From: Plasmodiophora brassicae | Lineage: Eukaryota > Endomyxa > Phytomyxea > Plasmodiophorida > Plasmodiophoridae | Direction of reading: 5' to 3' | DNA length: 64,000 nucleotides | Assembly (NCBI GenBank): GCA_039704465.1 | Contig: JASFAU010000010.1 | Location: 496,001 to 560,000, forward strand | The notes under the pieces: model-generated | Databases searched by the model: none | What the model saw: the letters and a program-made list of their open reading frames with translations, nothing else | Told to the model about the DNA's origin: nothing | Translations under genes and position numbers: made by a program | In this document: positions 23,163 to 33,162 of the stretch, in pieces | How positions within the stretch are numbered: the first letter of the stretch is position 1 | How the letters are laid out: every line of letters begins with the position of its first letter

Positions 23163-26057
23163 ATGCAGAGTGCCGGCCGTCGACCTTCTCCGGTTCTACC
23201 AACCCTGGCGGAAGGCGAAGACGAGACAAATGACAAACCCAACGCAGATCCGCCCGGACAGCCGCAATCGGATCAGCTGCCGCTAATGACGTCCGCTCCA
23301 AAGCTGACGCGGCCGTTAAGCTTCCTGGAACGTCAACAGAGCGACCTGCAACAGCGCCACCACCGCCGTCGAATGCTAGCGAATGGGGCCGAATCCGTCG
23401 TCCACAAGCCGGCCCCGGCGATACCGACGGGCCCATTCGTCAGAACGTCCCGCGCCGTTCCCGTATCGGTTCGGGACCTGACCCATCTATCGGACATCGC
23501 CGGCGAGGCCGCCGACCGCGAGACCTGGACGTCCTGGCGCACGCCGGCGCTTCGCCAGCGCCGCCTCGACAAAGGCATGTCGTCCGCGTTCTTCACGCAC
23601 CTCGAACAGGTCCCCCAGGCCGGCCACGATCGTTCTGCGCCGATCACTGCCTACGTCGACGCCTGCCGCAGGGTCATGGTCCCGGTCCGCCCCATCGTCA
23701 TCAACGACCAGGGCGCGGACCTGTGCGCCCGCGCCATGGAGCTGATCGACGGCCACGCCGTCGCCGTCAGATGCGCGCTGGAGGCCAGCGGCGCCACGTC
23801 CGTCGACCTGGCTGACAACTGCATCGGGCCGGTCGGCACGGAGGTCCTGCTGTCGGCCCCGCAGCTGCGCAAAGTCGTCCTGTCCGGGAACCGGCTCGGC
23901 CGGCACGGCGCAGTTGTCTGCGCGCAGTTCCTCGTCCTGCACCAGCGCTGCCAGCTCATGCAGCTCGATATCGCCGGCAACGCCGTCGGCGCTTACGGCG
24001 CCCAGCTCGTTGTCGACGCCATGCTGACGAACCGGACGCTCACGTCGCTGAACGTCGCCAGGAATGCGGTCGGCGATGACGGCGCGCGACACATCGGTCG
24101 ACTGCTGAACGACGCGATGTCGACGCTGCGGAACCTGGACATCAGCGGGAACGGCATCACAGAGGACGGGTTCGCGTATGTTGCGACCGGCCTGGAAAGG
24201 AATCGCCGTTTATGCACATTGATTGCGTCGGGGAATTCGCTGATGAAGACGGGCGTGCTGCTGGCCAGCGTCCTGGAACGGCACCCGGCGATGCGGCGGG
24301 TCGACATTGGCAACTGCGACGTCGGCGTCGATTCGGGCATGGTCCTTACCAGGGCTCTGCGTCTGAACCCGCGCATCGAGGAGATCGTCCTGAACGGGAA
24401 CCCGCTGGGGACATCAGCCCGGGCCATCGTCTGGTGCCTGGTGACAACGTCGGCCGCAAGCCGCGTCCAGCGCCACCTGCACTTATCCAACTGCACTACG
24501 GTCGAGGAGGATGCTGACGACCCGTTCCTGTTCGACCCGAGGTCGCCGGGTGGGCCTCGGGTCCTCGACATGGCGTCGCCATTCCATCAAGCCGTTGCCA
24601 CCGAGGTGCTGGCCATGGCGACGCTGCCGGGGATCACATCGCTGACGAACGTGTCGATCGGGATGCGGGACGCGCCCGGTGTCCTCGACGTGCGCCGACC
24701 GGACCCCTGGGCGACGCTGCCCGCCAGGGGCGTCGTCCAGTTCGACTTCATGTGGTACCCGCGGCCGACGCAGCTGGCCGATGCCCTCAGCGACAGCGAA
24801 TTCGGGTCGGTGATGCGTCTGCTGTCCGACCCGCTGCTCGTCACCGATATCGACCGGCTTCGCCTGTTCGAGTCGTCCTGCTCCAGCCTCACGTACCGCG
24901 ACACGCAGATCCGCGACGTCCTGTCATTGTTCACCCCCGGCAGCCCTGAGCGAATCGTCGCCGCCGCTCACCTCCTGATCTCCTCCGTGCGCACGTCGCC
25001 CGGCGACCCGCTGGCGTCGCTGTTCGCCCCGAACGACCGCGTCCTGGTCGACCGGGCCACGCACCTGTTCAGCAGGACGAACCCGACCGGGCACTACCGG
25101 CTGAACCTGTCGTCGGCCGTCGACCGGCACATCGCCCAGGTCCTGGTCGACGTCAGCGGGTGGCACGCGCTGCAGTCGCGGAACGGGGCCCCGGGCCTGT
25201 CCCAGAGCTGCAACGGGCACCTGTGGCGCAACGAAACGCTCGACGGCGCCCCCTTCGTGTTCGCCCCGCCCATGCGCCTGCCGCCGCGCGGCATCCTCGA
25301 CCTGGACTTTGTGCTGCGGTCGACGGACGTGTCGGCGGCGGCGTCGGTGCCGGCGCTGGCGCACGACTTTGTCGACCTGCTGCAGACGCTCAACGGGTAC
25401 CTGGACGACGAGGACGGCGGCGTCGTTCAGGAGGTGCAGCACCGTGTGGTGGACTGGGTCGACTTCGAGCCCGTGTCGATCCCGGCGATCTCGAACGTGG
25501 AGCGCGCCCTGGGCGCGCTGCGCCGCCTGTGCTCGACCGATCTGCTGCTCGCCGAGCAGGCGGCGGTCGTGCTGCGGTGCTTCAGGACGATGCCGGGGCG
25601 GGTCGACGCGTTCGTCTGCATGTACGGGAGGATCATCGGCGACCAGGCCGTCCGGCACCTGTTCCAGAGCATGTTCGACGCGTCGTCCCAGATCACGTTA
25701 ATGTCGCGCCTGGGCCCGCTGGCGCTCTGGAGCCCGTTCGTCCCCGTCCCGTCGTACAGCGTCGAGCTAAGGCACGCGGACGCGCGCCTCCTCGTCGGGC
25801 ACATCCTGCGGATGGTCCTGGTCGAGCGGCGCCTGCAGGTCAGGAACGCGGTCCTGGACGGCCGCCCGATCAACATCCCGGCGGTCTGGATCGCGCAGAT
25901 GCCCGATCGGGGCACGCTCCGGTTCGACCTGGCCGTCGCCGAACCGAACCTCGCCGTTCGCCAGCGCATCGCCAGGAGCGTCCTCGGGTGGGACCCGGGC
26001 GTTATCCAGGCCGCCATAGACGCCATGGGCAGCACGACCCTCCATAGCCACGTATAA
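23163..26057 (+). CDS. Intronless LRR (RNI-like) protein with repeated C-terminal module
   Basis: A 964-residue single-exon protein. Residues about 210-425 are RNI/NLRC-type leucine-rich repeats with 28-residue spacing: LRKVVLSGNRLGRHGA, LMQLDIAGNAVGAYGA, LTSLNVARNAVGDDGA, LRNLDISGNGITEDGF, IEEIVLNGNPLG. The first 200 residues contain no clear domain. After the LRRs a conserved block recurs three times (about residues 490-525, 675-710 and 885-920). Each copy ends in a P-x-R-G-[VIT] turn followed by a hydrophobic/Asp-Phe strand: LPARGVVQFDFM, LPPRGILDLDFV, MPDRGTLRFDLA. A helical segment of about 150-170 residues follows copies one and two. No signal peptide or TM is visible, so it is probably cytosolic and used for protein binding. 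It ends 20 bp from the convergent carboxypeptidase gene. Confidence 0.85.
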   Translation: MQSAGRRPSPVLPTLAEGEDETNDKPNADPPGQPQSDQLPLMTSAPKLTRPLSFLERQQSDLQQRHHRRRMLANGAESVVHKPAPAIPTGPFVRTSRAVPVSVRDLTHLSDIAGEAADRETWTSWRTPALRQRRLDKGMSSAFFTHLEQVPQAGHDRSAPITAYVDACRRVMVPVRPIVINDQGADLCARAMELIDGHAVAVRCALEASGATSVDLADNCIGPVGTEVLLSAPQLRKVVLSGNRLGRHGAVVCAQFLVLHQRCQLMQLDIAGNAVGAYGAQLVVDAMLTNRTLTSLNVARNAVGDDGARHIGRLLNDAMSTLRNLDISGNGITEDGFAYVATGLERNRRLCTLIASGNSLMKTGVLLASVLERHPAMRRVDIGNCDVGVDSGMVLTRALRLNPRIEEIVLNGNPLGTSARAIVWCLVTTSAASRVQRHLHLSNCTTVEEDADDPFLFDPRSPGGPRVLDMASPFHQAVATEVLAMATLPGITSLTNVSIGMRDAPGVLDVRRPDPWATLPARGVVQFDFMWYPRPTQLADALSDSEFGSVMRLLSDPLLVTDIDRLRLFESSCSSLTYRDTQIRDVLSLFTPGSPERIVAAAHLLISSVRTSPGDPLASLFAPNDRVLVDRATHLFSRTNPTGHYRLNLSSAVDRHIAQVLVDVSGWHALQSRNGAPGLSQSCNGHLWRNETLDGAPFVFAPPMRLPPRGILDLDFVLRSTDVSAAASVPALAHDFVDLLQTLNGYLDDEDGGVVQEVQHRVVDWVDFEPVSIPAISNVERALGALRRLCSTDLLLAEQAAVVLRCFRTMPGRVDAFVCMYGRIIGDQAVRHLFQSMFDASSQITLMSRLGPLALWSPFVPVPSYSVELRHADARLLVGHILRMVLVERRLQVRNAVLDGRPINIPAVWIAQMPDRGTLRFDLAVAEPNLAVRQRIARSVLGWDPGVIQAAIDAMGSTTLHSHV

Positions 26058-26077
26058 ACACGGAACCGTGTAGGACG

Positions 26078-29000
26078 TTAGGTGTCAGAGGCTGTCGTGA
26101 ACGGCTTCCGAGCGGCACCCGTCCTTGGTTTGGCCGGCGGACGCGTCTTTGGCTTGTCGGCCGTCTGTTTGCGTCGCGCCAGGCGTCGGCGTTGCTGTTT
26201 GGCGGCGTCGGCACCGTTGTGGAACGCGGTGACCTCCAGGGCGGCTCTCGAGACGAACGCTTGGTCGGACGATACGAGGTCGTGGATCGTCCTGCAGAAC
26301 TCCTGCCCCATCGTCTAGAGGGCGTGCGTCCATCAGAACAACGTCACGTGCGACGCTGGCAACCGATCCGTTACTTCGTAATGGGTCGGGTTGTACAGCA
26401 ATCCTTTCAGCGGGCCGAACGAACTTCCGCTGAACTGTGCGCCCCAGTTATCAGCACCGACCGTCAGCGCGTTTGCTCAGCGACCAGACGTACTGTCGCC
26501 TCCAGCGTGAAGCAGAACGTCAGCGGGAGCTCGCGCCACAGAACCACCTGGTCAAAAGGCGTCGGCCGGCCGCCCACAGCAATCACCCCAGACAGCGAAC
26601 CTTACCCGTGCGGTGCCGGCTCGTGATTTCTGCACGCTGAAACAGCATTGCTCCATGCTGAACAGGCTGTAGGCGCGGCGCGCCACCATGGTCGGGAAGA
26701 TGCGCTCCTTGTTGGGGAAGTCGGCGCCGACCGTCGCCAGCCAGGAGGGTCGGGTCGCCGCGGGCCCTGCGCGCTCCTCCATCGGGCGGGTCGACGGCGC
26801 ACAGTCGTCCTCGTCGTTGCCGTACATCATGAAGTTGGACGTGATGCTGTGCCCGTGGAAGTCGCAGAACAGGAGCAGCGTGCGCGTACGCGCCAGCCCC
26901 TGGATCATTCGTTTCGCGTGGTACACCACGGGGCTCGTCGACTCCCGCGGGTTCATCCACTGCCGGTTCTGGTCGTGGCCCGACAGCGAGCACCGGTAGT
27001 TGCCCTCGATGACGCCGTCCGGGTTCAGCATCGGGATCAGCTTGAAGACGACGCTGTCCCGGAGCAGGATCGCCGTGTCGGACGATCCTGTCAGGAACTC
27101 CAGGGCGCCCTTCATCACCCAGGACGCGTTCGTCTCCCCCGGGTGGATGCGCGCCGTCAGCACGACGACGGGACGCTGCTCGATCGACGCCTGGCTCGAC
27201 TTGAAGTTCGTTATCGTCAGAACTGGGGCCACCGACGTCAGCAGCGAAGCGAAGGGCGCACCGTCAGCAGCAGGCGCGCTTACGATCGACAGCGTTGCCG
27301 CCGCGCGAGTAACACAGAACCTGGCGCCGAAGGAACGCGCTATGGGCGGTGCTCGACTCCAGCGACGCCAGGCACGCCCGCTGGAACGAGAACGTGAACG
27401 GGTAGCAGTGCGCCAGGAACACGGTGTCGTTGTCGTACGGGAACGTCATCGTGAACGTCAACGTGAAGTGGTACTCGTGCTCCAGGGCGTCGTCCTCTGT
27501 CGCCGTCCACTTCTTCGCCTTGCGCTTCAGCAGGTGGGCGTGCGGCTTCTGCAGATAGTTCTGGAAGTAGGCGATGTCGGTGGCGGTCTGGACGCGCGCC
27601 CACGACCGCCCCTGCAGGTCGAAGGCCTGCTGCGAGAACATCACCGGGCGCATGCCCCGGTTGAACGCGCTGTCCGGTTTCTCCAGGTTGACAATGTTGA
27701 ACTTGTACGGCGCGTTCGCCCGCGTGTCCTGCACCCGGAACAGGAACCACTGGGTGCGCCCCACCGCGTTGATGTCCGACGACAGGATCAGGTCGTACTC
27801 TGTCTCCCCGGTCCGAATCGCTCGGAACAGGTTCCCTGTCACCAGCAGCTGGTCATCGGCGGCGCTCGTCAGCCATGCGTCACTGCCGCCGACCGGATTC
27901 GAATCTGGACTCGAAAGTTAGCGATGGCGTCTCGTATGGCGACGGGTCCGTCTGCTGGACCAGGAACGACGGGGCATCGTCCTGGTCAGTCGCGTCCGCC
28001 GCAGGCGCTCCTGGCCCATCATCTGGAATGGCGTTCGTGTCGTTCGCGTTGTAGGTCGTCTTGGGCGAGGAGCTGGACGCGGGCACCTGCAGGAATGCCC
28101 CATCGTGGAAACTTCGATCGTAGACGACCCGCATCTGGGGGCAGGTCAGCAGACGAACGACACGCATCGTGACGCGCCGTTGGCCTACAGGGGACGCGTT
28201 GGCGACCCGGAACCGGTTCGTCGATGCGTTCATGGTGGTCAGCACCATGGACGGTGGGGCGACGTGCTGCTGCTCGATGGCGGTCGTGTCGATGCCCGGG
28301 CGCCCGTTCGCCTTCGCCATGACCAGGCAGTCCGGGCACGCCAGCATGCGCCGAACGCTCTTGGGCGCGTCGGCCGCTCGCAACTCGACGGCCGCCCTGC
28401 CCGCCCCCCATGGTCGTCAGGCGCGTCCACCCGGCAGGGCACGCACGACCGATACCTGTTGAAGAACGCGATGCTGGCCGGGTCGCGAGGATCCCACAGC
28501 TCGGGCGAGAAGTGCACCGGGTCGAAGTCGGCGTCGATCGGCGACGAACCGGGTGCCGGGTCAGCGCCTGCCGCCTCGCCGGCCCGGTCGTCGTCGTCCA
28601 CGTCCGAACAGCTGTCGTCGGACGCGTACCCGTCGTCCACGTCGGGCGCGTCGTCGTTCGGGAACTTGAGCGGCAGGAAGTTGCTCTTCAGGTTGTAGAT
28701 GGAGTCGGGGGCGGCCGCGCCGTGGTGGCGCTGGAGGTGCCACAGGACCAGGCAGGCGAGGCGGACGGCGGCGGGCTTCATCAGGTGGTGGTCGATCAGC
28801 GCCAGGATGGCGTCGAACCCGCCGCTGTCCTGGATGACGCGGGCGCCGTCCTCCACGCTGGCCACGTTCCTCAGCATGCGCATCAGGACGACGAACGTCT
28901 TGTACACGAACTTGTACTGGGCCAGGGCGTCGTAGATGAACTGGACGAACCCGTTGTCGAGGACCTTGCCGATCGCCAGCCGGCTGGCGCACAGGCGTTC

Positions 29001-29826
29001 CAGCAGGGCGAGCGCTGAGGAGAAGACGCGCGCGTTCGCCAGGTGCCGACGCGACGCCTGCACGACGAGGTCGATGCCGCGAACCTTGGCGATGACGGCC
29101 GTGCTTGCAGGCGACCGCTTCACCATCAGCGCCAGGAAGTCCAGCGACAGACGCGTCAGCTTCTGGTCGCTGTCGAACGACGTCTGCCCCAGCAGCTCTA
29201 CGACGCTGACCAGCCCGCCTGTACAACGACGATGAACGCCCGGGGGGAGCGATCGACGGGGGCGCTCGCCGACCTTGAAGCCGGACCATAACGGCGGCAC
29301 GCTTGTCCACCGAGCAGACGTCGATGAGGACGCGCACACAGTTGACGTTGATGGTCGGGTGCCTCGGGTGGCACTTCATGGCGAACATCACCGACGACAG
29401 GACGCCGGATCCGTACCCGGCCATGGCGAACTCTTTCCGGGACCCGGTCTACAGCAACACGGCGGGCGCCGACGTCAGACGGGCGCTGCCCTGCGATGTG
29501 GGTGGGGGGCGCACACGGTCCCGACCATCGTGCTGGCCGCTTGCGTCAGCGCCTCGGTGATGTCGACGTGCCCGGGGAACCTGGGCAGGCAGGTCACGAT
29601 GGCGTCCAGGCAGTCGCCCACCACGACTTGCGATCGCGTGTTCTGTAGAACTAGGCAGGGAGGTAGGGCGAACCGTCAGCGGGGGGCAGGGACCGCACCC
29701 GGCGCCGATTGTACCGATAGCGGAGGCGAACGCCTTGAGCGCCTGGGCCGCTGCCAGGACGGCGTCCGGTTCGGTCGCGCTGCGCAACCTGGCCAGCATG
29801 TCGGCACGATCCGACGTGAGCGCCAT
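26078..29826 (-). CDS. Cytosolic carboxypeptidase (M14, Nna1/AGTPBP1-type tubulin deglutamylase)
   Basis: The start at 29826 opens MALTSDRADMLARLRS. An N-terminal helical/ARM-like region follows (about 28.6-29.8 kb: NPTINVNCVRVLIDVC-like repeats, RLACLVLWHLQRHHG), as in AGTPBP1 and AGBL1. The family N-domain carries LTFESRFESG joined across an intron to the GNLFRAI...EYDLILSSD block and KFNIVNLEKPDSAFNRGM. The peptidase domain has the zinc motif HPGE (TARIHPGETNASW), substrate-binding GNYRCSLSGHDQNRQW, zinc His in FCDFHGHS and the catalytic Glu in FCFTLEAT. The C-terminal tail (after FCRTIHDLVSSD) is Lys/Arg/Pro-rich. Family members trim glutamates from tubulin tails, relevant to flagella and spindles. 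Introns near the end are about 58-60 nt. The exact substrate is not shown by the sequence. Confidence 0.93.
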
Positions 29827-30046
29827 TGCAACAAGCGCTGTCGTCGGCGTGGGTGTTGCTGACCACGTTCGGTAACGTTTGGGCGGGGAGGTCCCGCCTC
29901 CCCGCCCAGCAATATGTAGGTAGATGGGGCGGGGGGTCCTGTCCACAATTGGTCGGCCGATGCCGTCCACCCGATGAAGCGGCCGATTACGACGTCCGGG
30001 GTACCTACGCCGGCGCCATTTCGATAATCGTGTGTGAGGGTACGTC

Positions 30047-30448
30047 ATGATGAAGATTGCCGCTGCGGTTGCAGGCGTCCTGTTCGCGCATTGCAGCGCT
30101 CAAATGTTGTCGACGAGCGATTCGTCACCGGCAGCGGGGTCCCCCTTCAACGCGACAACGCCCACCATGGTACCGACGACAGGAAGCACGACACCACTGG
30201 ACGCCAGCACGTCTGGATCGGGGCACTCGGCCCATGACCCTAGTTCGACGAATTCAACAGGTACCCATGGTTTGGCAAGCCCTGGCGGAACCAGTCCGGG
30301 CGCGACGGCCCCTGAGGGCGCCAATTCGACCTCGGCAACGACGCCGACCGGGGCGAACAACAAGCCCGCGGTCGTGTCTGGCGCGTCGCCTGCTGCTGGC
30401 GTCGTCCACACTGCGTTTGCCATCGCGTTCCTCATCGTTGCCTGCTGA
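30047..30448 (+). CDS. Mucin-like, predicted GPI-anchored surface protein
   Basis: A 133-residue single-exon protein. The N-terminus MMKIAAAVAGVLFAHCSAQ is a signal peptide with a likely cleavage after CSA. The middle 90 residues are almost only Ser, Thr, Pro, Gly, Ala and Asn (for example TTPTMVPTTGSTTPLDAST), dense with O-glycosylation candidates and a few NxT/S sequons. The C-terminus has small residues (VVSGASPAAG) followed by a hydrophobic end, VVHTAFAIAFLIVAC, which fits a GPI-attachment signal. This arrangement indicates a cell-surface or cell-wall glycoprotein. It is a structural prediction; no homologue is recognised. It lies 149 bp upstream of the TFIIIC5 gene on the same strand. 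Confidence 0.72.
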   Translation: MMKIAAAVAGVLFAHCSAQMLSTSDSSPAAGSPFNATTPTMVPTTGSTTPLDASTSGSGHSAHDPSSTNSTGTHGLASPGGTSPGATAPEGANSTSATTPTGANNKPAVVSGASPAAGVVHTAFAIAFLIVAC

Positions 30449-30596
30449 CGCTGCAACGTACTACTACTACAGCAGTCGTGTGCAGCTAGGAACGATTCGT
30501 GCGACTGCCGTTCAATGGACTGGATCAGTGGCCGCCCCCGTTCGGTGCGCGCGTGCAGCCACGGAGATCCCCGCCACTGACGCACCGTCGCGCCGC

Positions 30597-31919
30597 ATGT
30601 CTTCTGTGGAGCTGACGGTGCCCGACGACCGCCAGCTAGTGGCCGTCGAGGTCCCCGGCCGGGTCGACAATGTCGGCAACGCGGTCCAGGCGCTCGGCGG
30701 GATGGACGCGATCGCCGAGGCGTTCAGCGGCGCGGGCCCCGGGTTGACGCTCGCGTTGCGCCCGGACGACCCGTACGAGATCCGCCTGGACGGGGCCGTG
30801 CACGACTCGACAACGCTGCTCCTGGCCGTTCGCCGCAATGCCCCACCCGTGGTGGTCGGTCGCGTCAGGCGACAAATTCGATTTGACGGCCTGGCGGATT
30901 TCCAGGTCGTTGACGACGGGTCGCAGGACCTTGCCCCGCCCATTGCGTTCTCGCACGTCGTCGCGCCACGTGAGTACCGCTTCCTGGATCAGTCGACCGC
31001 GACGCAGGAGAAGCGCATCAAGTCGCGCCTGGAGGACCACTTCAAGCGGTTCTCCAGGTTCGCGCTGCTCCCGTTCGAATCGGCCGCCGTCCCGTCTGCG
31101 CCCGAGGCGGGTTCGTTCTCCGCGTCCGACAAGGCCCTGTCGCACCCGGTGACGACCCTGCTGAAGCAGGAGTTCGAGTCGCGCCCCGTCATCTCCAAGC
31201 GCCGCCTGCTGTACACGATGCAGCAGCTGAACCAGGACCGGCGCAGCGTCCTGCGATACGTCCACAGCGTGGCGTACCGGTTCTCGGGTGGGCCCTGGCG
31301 AGGCCTGTGGTGCCGATACGGGTACGACCCACGACGCGACCCGTCCAGCCTGCCCTATCAGTGCATCGACGTCCGGATCCGCGACGACCTGCTGCTGATG
31401 GAGGCGGCGAACCGGACCGAGCCGATCGCCGACGACGACGAGGAGGCGGTGCCCGCCCCGGCCCCCGGTACGAAGCGGAGGAAGCGCGTGTTCAACGGGC
31501 TGAACCCGTCGCATCCCGACGTGAAGCTCGTCGTGCTGCCGACCGATATCGACTTCAGCGCGCCGCCCCGCCGCGTGTTCTCGCTCTACCAGCTGTGCGA
31601 TCTGAGCGGCCCCGAATTGCAATCGGTCGTCCTGCGCATGCGCCCGACGGCCATGTGCACGAAGCGGCACGGCTGGGCGAACCCGGCCGACATTGCCGAC
31701 CTGCGCGCGGCCATGCGATCCCGTATCGACGCCTGGACGAGGCTCGCCGCCCAGCGGGCGCAGTCGTCGTCGGCGTCCTGGCAGAAGCTGTTGCACGACG
31801 CCGCTGGGGCGGCCGCCGCCGCCCACGCCGACGACGACTTCCCGGCCGACCACGACGGGCTCGAGCTCGACGATTCCGAGGAGGCGACCTCGCCAGACGA
31901 ATTCGAGGTGTACGACTAG
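30597..31919 (+). CDS. GTF3C5: Transcription factor IIIC subunit 5 (GTF3C5/Tau95-like)
   Basis: A 440-residue intronless protein. The N-terminal dimerisation region reads VAVEVPGRVDNVGNAVQALG, then LALRPDDPYEIRLDG, as in GTF3C5 (VEYPG.V.NV...TLGG and L.FRP.DPY). The best-conserved block is GGPWRGLWCRYGYDPRRDPS with YQCIDVRIRDD, diagnostic of the DNA-binding half of the subunit. PPIAFSHVVAPREYRF and KRRLLYTMQQLNQDRRS are also family-like. TFIIIC binds A and B boxes inside tRNA genes and recruits TFIIIB and RNA polymerase III in the nucleus. The tail is acidic (LELDDSEEATSPDEFE), as in homologues. The start ATG at 30597 is favoured over the longer upstream frame because similarity begins 10 residues later. 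Confidence 0.9.
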   Translation: MSSVELTVPDDRQLVAVEVPGRVDNVGNAVQALGGMDAIAEAFSGAGPGLTLALRPDDPYEIRLDGAVHDSTTLLLAVRRNAPPVVVGRVRRQIRFDGLADFQVVDDGSQDLAPPIAFSHVVAPREYRFLDQSTATQEKRIKSRLEDHFKRFSRFALLPFESAAVPSAPEAGSFSASDKALSHPVTTLLKQEFESRPVISKRRLLYTMQQLNQDRRSVLRYVHSVAYRFSGGPWRGLWCRYGYDPRRDPSSLPYQCIDVRIRDDLLLMEAANRTEPIADDDEEAVPAPAPGTKRRKRVFNGLNPSHPDVKLVVLPTDIDFSAPPRRVFSLYQLCDLSGPELQSVVLRMRPTAMCTKRHGWANPADIADLRAAMRSRIDAWTRLAAQRAQSSSASWQKLLHDAAGAAAAAHADDDFPADHDGLELDDSEEATSPDEFEVYD

Positions 31920-31991
31920 CAGCTAATATAATCATCACGTTTCAGGAGGAGCAGGCCGGGGTGTGGAGGATGGCGACAGTGGCTGTGTAGG

Positions 31992-33045
31992 TCAATAGCG
32001 CTGTGGGGGCGGCGGGCCGCCCATGTACCCTCCACGAGGCGGGCCCCGGGCCGCCGGGCGTCCAGCGGCGCCCATCCGCTGGCGAAGAACGGCGACCTGC
32101 TGTTGCATCTCGGGCGACAGCGTCGCCAGCTGCTCCGGGGACATCGTCATGATCGTCTAGGGACACAATGAGACGCGGGGCAGCAGCGATGAGCGTCCGA
32201 CCGCGACGACCTGGAGCAGCTGCGCCTTCTGCGGCGGGAGCGATGGCATCGGTCGGCGCTGGCGCACGGGGGGCGGCGGTCCCCCGTGGAACGCAGGCGG
32301 CTGCCGACGTGGATCGAACGCTGGCGGCGCTTGCTGAGGAGGCAGCGGGCCCATGTCGTACTGCCCGCGAGGGGGCAGCGGCCCGGGCGGGAACTGCCAC
32401 GTGTGTCAGCAGATGACAGTCGGGGAAACGGTGAACGAGGTCTACCTCGGCAGGTGGGGCGATGGGCGGTACAGTGACCGCACTGAGGCTCTGGATGTCC
32501 TCAGGTTTGACGGCGTCGAATATGACGAGGATTCGCAGCATGGCCTGCGCCAGCTGCTGGTTCTCGTGCAGCAGCCGACGGGCGCCATCCGGGTCGCTGG
32601 CGATCAGCTGCTTCATCTGCGATAGGACCTCACACTGCTGCTCATTGGACAGGCTGTCGACAACGGCCCCGATGGCGTCGACTCCCATGCGCTCTTTCGC
32701 GACAGACGGAGGCGCACCTGCCGGCCCGCCGGCGGCCGGCGCTGGCGTACCTTGCATGCCCCTGCCAAAGTGGCTGCCCGCCTGGTCATCATCCGCCGTA
32801 TCGACGCGAAGCGGGCGCCCATGGAAGTTGATGCCGTTCAGGTTCCGGATGGCACTTCGGGCCGTCTCCGCGTCCTTGTACTCGCAGAACCCGAACCCCT
32901 TCGGCTTGCCCGTCTCGCGGTCGTTGACCAGCCGGAAGCTGACAACGGTACCGACCTCCGAGAACTGCTCCGCGAGCTGCTGCTCTGTGCCGTCGTACGG
33001 GATGTTCCCGACGAAGACGACCCGCGAGTCGTCGCGCGACGCCAT
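31992..33045 (-). CDS. CSTF2: Cleavage stimulation factor subunit 2 (CstF64)
   Basis: The start at 33045 gives an N-terminal RRM with RNP2 VFVGNIPYD and RNP1 [12 protein letters not shown]. It ends in the [12 protein letters not shown] segment typical of CstF64. The hinge follows: [20 protein letters not shown], then [15 protein letters not shown]. Two introns (about 50-60 nt) are needed near the end. After the second, the frame gives [20 protein letters not shown], the C-terminal helical domain that binds Pcf11, then a Gly/Pro/Arg tail ending PPPPQRY. Between hinge and CTD is a short Pro/Gln-rich linker, so the protein is much shorter than the animal form. It binds U/GU-rich downstream elements in pre-mRNA 3'-end processing. 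Confidence 0.93.
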
Positions 33046-33162
33046 CGACGACCACCACGGACTGAATACTCCGCAGCTGCACACTTCCCGTGACGAGCAC
33101 CAACATAGCCGCAACCTGAAGCGCCACATGTGCCATTTATCATCACCATCGTTCGCTGCTGA

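Noticed and set aside
24924..25658. Minus-strand open frame of 244 codons inside the LRR gene
   Set aside because: Arg/Asp/His-rich antisense of a repeat-bearing coding region with no independent motif.
27000..28172. Plus-strand open frame of 390 codons
   Set aside because: Antisense to the carboxypeptidase catalytic region, which has intact zinc motifs.
30636..31853. Minus-strand open frame of 405 codons
   Set aside because: Antisense to TFIIIC5, whose GPWRGLW...YGYDP block fixes the coding strand.
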